Shown piece after piece: positions 1-6,350 of a DNA stretch of 14,765 nucleotides. The position numbers and the translations under genes were made by a program. The stretch's first letter is position 1; every line of letters begins with the position of its first letter. A model generated the notes under the pieces. The model had not been told where the DNA came from. It ran no database searches and saw only the letters and a list, made by a program, of their open reading frames with translations. This DNA comes from Anaerolineae bacterium (lineage in GTDB: Bacteria > Chloroflexota > Anaerolineae > Aggregatilineales > Phototrophicaceae): positions 1 to 14,765 of the forward strand of contig JADLHH010000040.1 of NCBI GenBank assembly GCA_020848855.1. The letters are read 5' to 3'.

Positions 1-843
1 ACTAGGCAGTGCGGCTATGGTAGTGTTTTTTGATTCCTGAAGCACAACAGTTTCACCCATCGTGAAAACTTCGTCGGCTGTAAGGTGATATTCACCACCG
101 AGGTAATTGGTAAGGACGATATACGCTTTGTCCCCATCTTGTAGGAACTCAAGCAAATGCTGGACGACGGTCTCGCGTTGCGCAGCACCCCTAGATCGTG
201 TGAGCGAAAACTGCCGAAACGAGTCGGCATTAAACTCACTGTCGACCATAAAGTGTTCCAGCGCCGCCAAATGATCGCTTTCCGGGTGCATTGTGATGCC
301 CAAGCGAGTGCCTATCCGTCGGTAACTCTCAACTGCATTCCGGTAAATGGGGACAAAATCATTCTCGAAGTGCGAGATGTTCCAGTGTAGAGCGGTCTGC
401 TGATACTGGTTGATCGCTCGCAGCTTGTCACGAACGTACGCCGCCGACATAAGCTGGCTGGTCACTTTGCCTTCACGGGTTAGATGTCGCCTCGCATCTT
501 CGTACCACACTAGAATGACGAACACATTGAGTAGATTCATCAGCGAAAGCGTAATGACGTTGATGCGATCATTGTCGCCGCGAATCCCTTCGTCTTTGAT
601 CACTGGAATGATCGTGACACGCTTGGGCAAATGATAGGTATTGTAAACGCGGGCGTAAGGAAAAGATCGGGTTCGCTTTGGCGATACCCATTTCGAATAC
701 CCCAACGAATTTCCGTCGACATTGACAATGCCATATCCCTTCGCCGCATTGATGTCGAAATTATCGAGTTCGTACTCGGTCAGCGTAGGCGAAAGACAGG
801 GCTGGTAGCTCAAATTACGGATGACGCCTTGAAGATTCAGCAT
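1..843 (-). CDS. Partial nuclease-like protein with PD-(D/E)XK-type signature (C-terminus beyond window)
   Basis: An uninterrupted minus-strand frame of 281 codons runs from an ATG at 843 to the left edge without a stop, so the protein is incomplete. The start is supported by GGAG six bases upstream and by an in-frame TGA 39 bases upstream with no other ATG between. The N-terminus begins MLNLQGVIRNLSYQP. The middle has a hydrophobic stretch (NLLNVFVILVWYEDA) that looks like a buried core strand or helix, not a membrane anchor. Near the visible end LTADEV (D257/E258) is followed 12-13 residues later by VLQESKN (E270, K272), the spacing and pattern of a PD-(D/E)XK active site as in many restriction-type endonucleases. 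The nuclease role is inference, since the remaining fold elements lie outside. Base composition is lower in G+C than the rest of the window, which suggests acquisition. A restriction or defence partner could lie to the left. Existence of the gene is well supported; its function is tentative. Confidence 0.72.
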   Translation of the reverse strand, partial: MLNLQGVIRNLSYQPCLSPTLTEYELDNFDINAAKGYGIVNVDGNSLGYSKWVSPKRTRSFPYARVYNTYHLPKRVTIIPVIKDEGIRGDNDRINVITLSLMNLLNVFVILVWYEDARRHLTREGKVTSQLMSAAYVRDKLRAINQYQQTALHWNISHFENDFVPIYRNAVESYRRIGTRLGITMHPESDHLAALEHFMVDSEFNADSFRQFSLTRSRGAAQRETVVQHLLEFLQDGDKAYIVLTNYLGGEYHLTADEVFTMGETVVLQESKNTTIAALPS

Positions 844-907
844 CAGACACTCCAGCGCCGGGTTGTAAACGCTTCTCCATCATACTCGCTTTTCGGTTGC
901 CCCTACG

Positions 908-978
908 CCCCAAGCACGATAGGCGCTTGCCGAAAGGATTGCCTTGCTGCTGAGCGACTTCGTCTGGTCACAACCCGC
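908..978 (+). pseudogene. Decayed copy of the promoter and 5' end of the gene at 2179
   Basis: Positions 908-978 align with 2143-2215 at about 65 of 71 bases with one 2-base gap (CACAACCC here, CACACAACCC there). Weaker similarity reaches back to CGGTTG at 894 and 2124. In the right copy this stretch holds the -10 box, the AAAGGA ribosome binding site, the ATG and the first dozen codons of the glycoside-hydrolase-like gene. Here the -35 is TTGCCC instead of TTGACA, the -10 is CACGAT instead of TACCAT, the ATG is TTG (944), and the 2-base loss shifts the frame so that reading ends about 25 codons later. It is therefore a dead fragment. It ends seven bases short of the stop codon of the EEP gene, so it marks the left border of that gene's segment. 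Confidence 0.75.
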
Positions 979-984
979 TCGCGC

Positions 985-1980
985 TCAGTCCCGCAGCGAA
1001 AATTCCGCCCACAACGGGTAGTGATCCGAGATGCGGAACGAAAGCTGCAGCTTGGTGAGCTGTCGCGAACGCAGGGCAACCTTCTTGAAATCGAAGCTCC
1101 CGCTGCGAAGGTATTTCAGCGAGAGCTTGGGGATGTTGTGGTCGCCGGCGAACCACGCGATCTGGTCGTAGAACTTGTCCAGATTCACTTCGCCCGGCTC
1201 GGTGAAAATTGTGCGCGGCACGTCGTTCAAATCCATCGGCACGGTCAGTCCGGTGGACGTGAATGCTTCGAACAGGGGGCTGCCCCGGCGGTCGATGTTC
1301 ATGTCGCCCAGCGCGATCAGGTTATGCCCCCATTCGTTGATCTCGCCCGCCCAGTCCGCCAGCCAGGTCGCGATCCCCTTGAGTTCCGGGACGCGCTGAG
1401 CGGCGTTGCCGTCTCCCCACAAAACATGCAGCGTGACGAGGATGAAGGTGTTGCCGGTGCAGTAGAAGCTGACGGCGTACGGCGTGCGCGCAAACTGCTC
1501 CTGAAGCGCGTTGGGATCGAGCTGGTTGGCTTCGAGTTCCTCTTTCGGGATGACCAGTTCGCACGCCAGACCGGAGAGGTTGACCTTGCGACGGTCAAAC
1601 AGGTATGCCATTCGCTCGCCGCCGCCGGCATCGCCTTTGGTCACGTCGGTGAGCAGGAAGCTCCAGTGAGTCTTGAACGGCTCGATCTTGAACATGTGAC
1701 GGAGCGCCTTGAGCGTCCCCTGAACTTCCTGCAGCGCGACCACGTCGAACCGCGAGATGATCTCGGCGATACAGCGCAGCGAATGCAGATCGCGCTTCGG
1801 CGTGTCGCTGTTGCTCGACACCCATTTTTCGGCTAGTCCGCCGAATTCACGAAGGTTCCAGGTGGCGATCAACAGGTTCTGATCGACGGTCTTGGGCGGC
1901 AGGTCGGCGTCGAGCGTGGCGCGCAGCTCAACCAGTTCAGCCTCGATTGCATCCGGTGGGGGATCGGTAATTGCTGGCAT
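985..1980 (-). CDS. Endonuclease/exonuclease/phosphatase (EEP) family hydrolase
   Basis: 331 residues from an ATG at 1980, chosen because GGGAG lies eight bases upstream. In-frame alternatives are ATG 1995 (AAGGA too close) and TTG 2013 (no ribosome binding site and probably upstream of the transcript start). The EEP metal-dependent phosphodiesterase signature is complete and in order: ATWNLREF (N42), ALQEVQ (E85), TLHVLWG (H185), ALGDMNID (D226, N228), FYDQIAW, and ISDHYPLW (D319, H320). These are the metal-binding and catalytic residues of the DNase I/exonuclease III fold. There is no signal peptide, so the enzyme probably acts in the cytoplasm. The substrate could be DNA, RNA or a phosphorylated lipid or inositol and cannot be fixed from sequence. 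Flanking ~71-base direct repeats suggest the gene arrived as a unit. It is divergent from the gene at 2179. Confidence 0.9.
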   Translation of the reverse strand: MPAITDPPPDAIEAELVELRATLDADLPPKTVDQNLLIATWNLREFGGLAEKWVSSNSDTPKRDLHSLRCIAEIISRFDVVALQEVQGTLKALRHMFKIEPFKTHWSFLLTDVTKGDAGGGERMAYLFDRRKVNLSGLACELVIPKEELEANQLDPNALQEQFARTPYAVSFYCTGNTFILVTLHVLWGDGNAAQRVPELKGIATWLADWAGEINEWGHNLIALGDMNIDRRGSPLFEAFTSTGLTVPMDLNDVPRTIFTEPGEVNLDKFYDQIAWFAGDHNIPKLSLKYLRSGSFDFKKVALRSRQLTKLQLSFRISDHYPLWAEFSLRD

Positions 1981-2014
1981 CGCATAGTCTCCCATGTTCC
2001 TTGTGGTAATCAAT

Positions 2015-2020
2015 ATTGTA
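2015..2020 (-). promoter_or_regulatory. Possible -10 box for the EEP gene
   Basis: TACAAT (5 of 6 to TATAAT) on the minus strand sits in an AT-rich patch. A transcript would start near 2008, downstream of the TTG at 2013 and upstream of the ATG at 1980. No good -35 lies at 16-18 bases (TTGATA is only 13 away), so support is limited. Confidence 0.35.
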
Positions 2021-2126
2021 GATAAAGCGACTATATCAACTGCTTACAATCGTATCATTTTCCTCGGACGGGTTGTAGCGACATATGTCATAACGTGATG
2101 CTTCCCGCGCAGGCTGCCGAACGCGG

Positions 2127-2155
2127 TTGACACCCCCCTCACCCCCAAGTACCAT
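2127..2155 (+). promoter_or_regulatory. Sigma70-like promoter of the gene at 2179
   Basis: A consensus -35 TTGACA (2127-2132) is separated by 17 bases from a -10 TACCAT (2150-2155, 4 of 6). Transcription would start near 2162, leaving a leader of under 20 bases with the AAAGGA ribosome binding site before ATG 2179. Most of this unit is present in degraded form in the copy at 894-978. Confidence 0.6.
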
Positions 2156-2178
2156 AGGCGCTTACCGAAAGGATTGCC

Positions 2179-3636
2179 ATGCTGCTGAGCGATTTTGTCT
2201 GGTCACACAACCCGCGCGGGCTGCACGTCGAGCAGGCGTTTCAGTCCCCGCCGGATTACACCCACTGGACGACCCCGCGCATGGGCTGGGTCAAGCTGCT
2301 GGCGGCGGGCATCGAGTACGTCGACGACGCCGTCTACTTCCTCAACCACCACATCCCGCCGATCACCCGGCTGTATCTCGGCGCATACGGTGCGGGACCG
2401 TTCAGCCAGGGGCTGCAGGGCATCGTCAACAGTTTCGCGCTGGTGGGCGTCAAGTGGTTCGAGTTCTACAACGAGCCGAACCTCGGCGTTGAATGGCCCA
2501 ATAACTTCAATCCGTCGTGGCAGGACATCAACAACTGTATCCGCCCGCTGATGGACAACTGGCTGCTGTTCGCCGAATACGTGATCAGCATCGGCTGCTA
2601 CCCCGGCTTCATCCCGCTGGCGGAAAGCGTCGACTTCCGCTACGCCTCGGTGCCGTGGATGGACGCCTTCCTGAATTACCTGGCGGAGAACCATTACGAG
2701 CGCTTCCGCACGATTCTGGCGAACGGCTGCTGGTGCGCTACACACCCGTACATCGCCAACCATTTTTATCAGGAAGTCCCCGGCGGCGGCGCGCTCAGCA
2801 AGCGGGCGATGGGTGCGGAGCGCGCCAGCGAACCCGGCTGGCACTTCGAATACCCGTATGATCCGGTCTCGCAGGCGGCTGACCCCGGTCGCACGGTTTA
2901 CGGCGGCACGGCACTCACGCCCTACGGCGACCCCAACGGCTTGCTGGCGATGGGCGGCATGTTCAACGAGCGCTGCGCCCAGTTATTCGGCGCGCAGGCT
3001 GTCCCGGTGATCGGCACCGAAGGCGGCATCTACCCGTTCCGCAACGAAGTCTTCCAGCAGGATAACCGCTACCCGTCCTACAACGAATCGTCGCAGGCGG
3101 AAGCCACCGTCGCCATGTTTGAATGGATCGCCCGGCAGGCGCCGCCCTGGTTCTTCGGTCTCACGCTCTGGAAAGAGGACGACTACTACCGCCCCGGCGA
3201 AGCGCCCGCCATCACCCGCCTGAGCCAAACGCCGGTGGTGTACAAGTACGTCCCGCCGCAGGAAGTCATGGGGTCGGGGCTGGCTCCGGCGACGCCCGTG
3301 CCCTACGGACCGGGACCGATTCACGGCGACCCGGACTTTCACATGATCATCCTCGGACCGGGGCTGGATTCGCGCTGGTTCTTCAACACGGCGCAGGCGT
3401 ACTGGAATCTGTTCCGTCCGATGGTCACCACCCACAGCGAGCTGATCGACTACATCCCCAACACGCAGAGCCTCGCCGTCACCGTGATCGCCGCGCCTGA
3501 CACGCTCGACCTGATGGAATCGCAGATCAAGGAGCGCTACGTCAACGTCCGCTTCGACCTGATCGTCGCCAACTCGCTGGAGACCGTCGCCGAGACGCTC
3601 AACCTGCGCGCCCGCATGAACGAACGCTTCGGTTGA
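2179..3636 (+). CDS. TIM-barrel glycoside hydrolase-like protein (clan GH-A type), cytoplasmic
   Basis: 485 residues; ATG at 2179 with AAAGGA five to six bases upstream. The sequence FEFYNEPNL places N98-E99-P100 as the acid/base motif of clan GH-A hydrolases (strand beta-4). VIGTEGGIYP places E281 as a nucleophile candidate (strand beta-7), about 180 residues later as expected for that fold. Other GH-A-like elements are a THPY segment between them and FGLTLWKEDDYY near the barrel's end. Residues from about 385 on (starting DFHMIILGPG) form an extra C-terminal domain I do not recognise. There is no signal peptide or transmembrane segment, so it probably acts inside the cell. The sugar substrate cannot be read from sequence and no sugar transporter is adjacent. 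It is the first gene of a probable operon with the SanA-like and M3 peptidase genes. A decayed copy of its 5' end lies 1.2 kb upstream. Confidence 0.75.
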   Translation: MLLSDFVWSHNPRGLHVEQAFQSPPDYTHWTTPRMGWVKLLAAGIEYVDDAVYFLNHHIPPITRLYLGAYGAGPFSQGLQGIVNSFALVGVKWFEFYNEPNLGVEWPNNFNPSWQDINNCIRPLMDNWLLFAEYVISIGCYPGFIPLAESVDFRYASVPWMDAFLNYLAENHYERFRTILANGCWCATHPYIANHFYQEVPGGGALSKRAMGAERASEPGWHFEYPYDPVSQAADPGRTVYGGTALTPYGDPNGLLAMGGMFNERCAQLFGAQAVPVIGTEGGIYPFRNEVFQQDNRYPSYNESSQAEATVAMFEWIARQAPPWFFGLTLWKEDDYYRPGEAPAITRLSQTPVVYKYVPPQEVMGSGLAPATPVPYGPGPIHGDPDFHMIILGPGLDSRWFFNTAQAYWNLFRPMVTTHSELIDYIPNTQSLAVTVIAAPDTLDLMESQIKERYVNVRFDLIVANSLETVAETLNLRARMNERFG

Positions 3637-3699
3637 CCCGTGCAAACCGGCTTCCTTCCGTTTATCATTACGGGCGGTTGAGATGGGTATGGGTTGTGA

Positions 3700-4386
3700 A
3701 TGAGTTCAGTCGTTAGCGGAATCTGGCGGCACAAATGGCGCTGGCTGGCGCTCGCCGCCGTGATCGTGTTTCTGCCCGTCGGCGTGATCGTCGCGCTGCG
3801 CGTATACAGCGCCTGGCAGGCGCGCGACTCGATCTACACGCTCGAAACCGTGCCGGATGCCCCGGTCGCCATCGTCTTCGGCGCGCAGATCATCGCCAAC
3901 GAGCGCCCCAGCGCCATGCTGGCGGATCGCGTCAAAATGGCGGCGGAGTTGTATCGGGCGGGCAAAGTGCGGGCGCTGCTGCTCACCGGCGATAACAGCC
4001 TCGTCAACTACAACGAGCCGGAAGTCATGCGCCAGTACGCGCTGAATCTGGGCATCCCGGACGCCGCCATCACGCTCGACTACGCCGGCTTCCGCACCTA
4101 CGATAGCTGCTACCGCGCCCGCGACATCTTCAAGGTCGGCAGCGCGATCCTCGTCACGCAGCGTTTTCATCTGGATCGCGCGCTGCTGATTTGCGACGGG
4201 CTGGGCATCGACGCGGTCGGCGTGGCGGCGGACGCCATGCGCCCGACCGGCTACTCTCAGCGCTCGCTGTTCTACAGCCAGGTGCGCGAATTTCCATCGA
4301 CGGCGCTGTCGGTGTTCGACCTGCTGATCGGCTCGAAGCCGACGTTTCTGGGCGATCCGCTCCCGATATTAGCGGAAACAAGCTAG
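3700..4386 (+). CDS. SanA/YdcF-like (DUF218) membrane-anchored protein
   Basis: 228 residues. A short basic N-terminus is followed by one membrane segment (about residues 15-33, LALAAVIVFLPVGVIVALRV), then a DUF218 domain outside the membrane. Family landmarks are AIVFGAQ; LADRVKMAAELYRAGKVRALLLTGDNS; NEPEVMRQYALNLGIPDAAITLDYAGFRTYDSC; and LVTQRFHLDRALLICDGLGIDAVGV. The homologue SanA of Escherichia coli affects envelope permeability to vancomycin, and family members are tied to cell-envelope or polysaccharide metabolism; the biochemical reaction is not well defined. It starts 63 bases after the hydrolase gene and its stop is 17 bases before the M3 peptidase start, so the three are probably cotranscribed. 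The ribosome binding site is weak (G-rich stretch before the ATG). Confidence 0.88.
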   Translation: MSSVVSGIWRHKWRWLALAAVIVFLPVGVIVALRVYSAWQARDSIYTLETVPDAPVAIVFGAQIIANERPSAMLADRVKMAAELYRAGKVRALLLTGDNSLVNYNEPEVMRQYALNLGIPDAAITLDYAGFRTYDSCYRARDIFKVGSAILVTQRFHLDRALLICDGLGIDAVGVAADAMRPTGYSQRSLFYSQVREFPSTALSVFDLLIGSKPTFLGDPLPILAETS

Positions 4387-4403
4387 CCGAAAGGATTTCA
4401 TCG

Positions 4404-6107
4404 ATGTTTTCAGAACTCCCGAACGACGTGACCGACTTCCAGAACTGGGACTGGGCGCACATTGAACCGTATTTCGCGGCGCTTGAAGCCCGCGAACTGA
4501 CCGACGCCAGCGTGGTCGAGTGGCTGACTGACTGGGCGAAGATCGGGCAGTTGGTGGACGAAAGCTACAGCCGGCTGTACGTCGGCACGACCGTCGATAC
4601 GACCGACACCGCGACCGAGGAACGCTTCAACGCCTATCTGGAAAACGTCATGCAGCCTTTCAGCGTCGCGTCGCAGCGGCTGAAGGAGAAGCTGATCGCC
4701 AGCGGGCTGGAGCCGAGCGGCTATGCCATCCCGCTGCGCAACATCCGCACCGACGCCGAGCTTTTCCGCGAGGAAAACGTGCCGCTGTTCACGCAGGAGA
4801 GCAAATTCGGCACGGAGTACGACAAGATCGTCGGCGCGCAGACCGTCGAGTGGGACGGCGAGGAACGCACCGTCTCGCGGATGCGCCCCGTCTACCAGGA
4901 AAGCGACCGCGACCGCCGCGAGCGCGCCTGGATGCTGGTCGCCAACCGCCAGCTTGCCGACCGCGCCGCGCTCAACGAGCTGTGGCAGCAGTTCCTCAGG
5001 CTGCGGCTGGATATCGCCGCCAACGCCGACATGCCGGACTATCGCGCCTACCGCTGGCGCGAATTCCACCGTTTCGACTATACGCCCGACGACTGCCAGC
5101 GCTTCACCGACGCCATCGAGCAGGTGGTCGTCCCGGCGGCGCAGCGCGTGTATGAAAAGCGCCGCCAGCGGATCGGCATCGACACGCTGCGCCCCTGGGA
5201 TTTGAATGTCGACCCGCTCAACCGCGAGCCGCTGCACCCCTTCACGCAGATCGATACGCTCAACAGCACCGCCGAGCGCATCTTCAGCAAGGTTGACCCG
5301 CAGTTGGGCAGCTACTTCCGCACCATGCAGCGCGAAAAGCTGCTCGACCTCGACAACCGCAAAGGCAAAGCGCCGGGCGGCTACTGCACCTATTTCTCGG
5401 TCGTCGAGCGCCCGTTCATCTTCATGAACGCCGTCGGGCTGCACGACGACGTGCAGACGCTGCTGCACGAAGGCGGGCACGCCTTCCATGCGTTCGAAAC
5501 CGCGAAGCTGCCGCTCTACCAGCGCGCCCAGGCGCCGATTGAGTTCTGCGAAGTCGCGTCGATGGGCATGGAACATATCGCCGGGCGTTACCTCGCGGAG
5601 TCCGAAGGCGGCTTCTACAGCGCCGCCGACGCCGCCCGCGCCCGCGTCGAGCATCTCGAAAGCGACCTGCTGTTCTGGCCCTATATGGCGGTGGTCGATT
5701 CCTTCCAGCAGTGGGTATACACTCACTCGGACGACGCCATGAACCCCGACAACTGCGACACCCGCTGGGGCGAACTGTGGGATCGCTTCATGCGCGGCAT
5801 CGACTACAGCGGTCTGGACGATATCAAGGTCACTGGCTGGCATCGCAAGCTGCACATCTTCCAGATTCCGTTCTACTATGTCGATTACGGCATCGCCCAG
5901 CTTGGCGCGGTGCAGGTCTGGCGCAACTCGCTGCGCGACCAGGCGAAAGCGGTCGGCGACTACCTGGGTGCGCTCGCTCTGGGCGGCACGGTCACGCTGC
6001 CGGAACTGTTCACCGCTGCCGGCGCGAAATTTGCGATGGACGCCGCCACGCTCGGCGAAGCCGTCGAGCTGATCGAGGCGACCTGCGCCCAACTCGATCC
6101 GGCATAA
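4404..6107 (+). CDS. M3 family (oligoendopeptidase F-like) zinc metallopeptidase
   Basis: 567 residues, a normal length for M3B oligoendopeptidases. The start is ATG 4404 (MFSELPNDV) with AAAGGA eight bases upstream; a longer reading from 4191 would overlap the previous gene. The zinc site is intact: HEGGH at 355-359 (two histidine ligands and the catalytic glutamate) and E383 in FCEVASMGMEH as third ligand, 28 residues after the first histidine, as in the family. The flanking YFSVVERPFIFMN and the C-terminal IFQIPFYYVDYGIAQLGA are typical of M3, where the tyrosine-rich segment shapes the substrate pocket. No signal sequence is seen. The expected role is cleavage of short peptides in the cytoplasm. 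It is the last gene of the operon beginning at 2179 and is followed by a terminator. Confidence 0.95.
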   Translation: MFSELPNDVTDFQNWDWAHIEPYFAALEARELTDASVVEWLTDWAKIGQLVDESYSRLYVGTTVDTTDTATEERFNAYLENVMQPFSVASQRLKEKLIASGLEPSGYAIPLRNIRTDAELFREENVPLFTQESKFGTEYDKIVGAQTVEWDGEERTVSRMRPVYQESDRDRRERAWMLVANRQLADRAALNELWQQFLRLRLDIAANADMPDYRAYRWREFHRFDYTPDDCQRFTDAIEQVVVPAAQRVYEKRRQRIGIDTLRPWDLNVDPLNREPLHPFTQIDTLNSTAERIFSKVDPQLGSYFRTMQREKLLDLDNRKGKAPGGYCTYFSVVERPFIFMNAVGLHDDVQTLLHEGGHAFHAFETAKLPLYQRAQAPIEFCEVASMGMEHIAGRYLAESEGGFYSAADAARARVEHLESDLLFWPYMAVVDSFQQWVYTHSDDAMNPDNCDTRWGELWDRFMRGIDYSGLDDIKVTGWHRKLHIFQIPFYYVDYGIAQLGAVQVWRNSLRDQAKAVGDYLGALALGGTVTLPELFTAAGAKFAMDAATLGEAVELIEATCAQLDPA

Positions 6108-6121
6108 TCCCCCCCGCACCC

Positions 6122-6178
6122 GAAGCGCAGCGCGAACCGGATGGTGATCGGTTCGCGCCGCGCTTTCGTTTTCCTCGT
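6122..6178 (+). terminator. Rho-independent terminator after the M3 peptidase gene
   Basis: Arms 6122-6139 and 6149-6167 are almost fully complementary (GAAGCGCAGCGCGAACCG against CGGTTCGCGCCGCGCTTTC, with one bulge and one G-T pair) around a 9-base loop. GTTTTCCTCGTCTTC follows. It lies 15 bases after the stop and separates the operon from the histidine kinase gene. Confidence 0.85.
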
Positions 6179-6270
6179 CTTCATTGCCCGCCCCAATTTG
6201 GCGGCTTACGAATTGTCGAAAATTCACACTTTCTTTATGGTCATAAGGGAATTGAGCAGGACTTTAGGTC

Positions 6271-6276
6271 TATACT
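6271..6276 (+). promoter_or_regulatory. Possible -10 box of the histidine kinase gene
   Basis: TATACT (5 of 6) lies in the AT-rich gap. The only -35-like sequence, TTGAGC at 6252-6257, is 13 bases away, so the promoter may need an activator. The predicted start would fall at the left arm of the palindrome at 6282. Confidence 0.35.
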
Positions 6277-6281
6277 ATCAC

Positions 6282-6314
6282 CAGAGTTAAGGTCAATTTC
6301 GTAAATTAACTCTG
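6282..6314. promoter_or_regulatory. Inverted repeat in the leader of the histidine kinase gene
   Basis: CAGAGTTAA (6282-6290) and TTAACTCTG (6306-6314) are perfect 9-base arms separated by 15 bases. An inner AATTT/AAATT pair also lies between them. With no T-run after it and a position just downstream of the -10, an operator or RNA leader hairpin is more likely than a terminator. This is inference. Confidence 0.5.
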
Positions 6315-6350
6315 CCTTTATCCAGCCTCATTGCTTCGAACCGGTCGTAC

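Noticed and set aside
631..1836. 401-codon plus-strand open frame
   Set aside because: It runs through the 5' part of the minus-strand nuclease gene and most of the EEP gene in antisense, with no family motifs. Both minus-strand genes have clear motifs or ribosome binding sites.
2143..2215. Insertion-sequence end
   Set aside because: The duplicated 71 bases are in direct orientation, contain promoter and coding sequence of the adjacent gene, and no transposase lies between the copies.
3637..3699. Terminator between the hydrolase-like and SanA-like genes
   Set aside because: Only a 4-base CCGT/ACGG pair is found, with no T-run, so read-through into the next gene is more likely.
4191..4403. 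Extended N-terminus for the M3 peptidase
   Set aside because: It would overlap the SanA-like gene by nearly 200 bases and bypass the strong AAAGGA site in front of ATG 4404.
4410..6227. 605-codon open frame on the minus strand opposite the M3 peptidase
   Set aside because: It mirrors the peptidase gene, is rich in Arg/Ala/Val/Asp as expected for an antisense shadow in high-GC DNA, and has no recognisable domain. The plus-strand gene has an intact zinc site.
6282..6314. Terminator upstream of the histidine kinase
   Set aside because: The arms are AT-rich with a 15-base loop and no following T-run, and the operon already has a strong terminator at 6122-6178.
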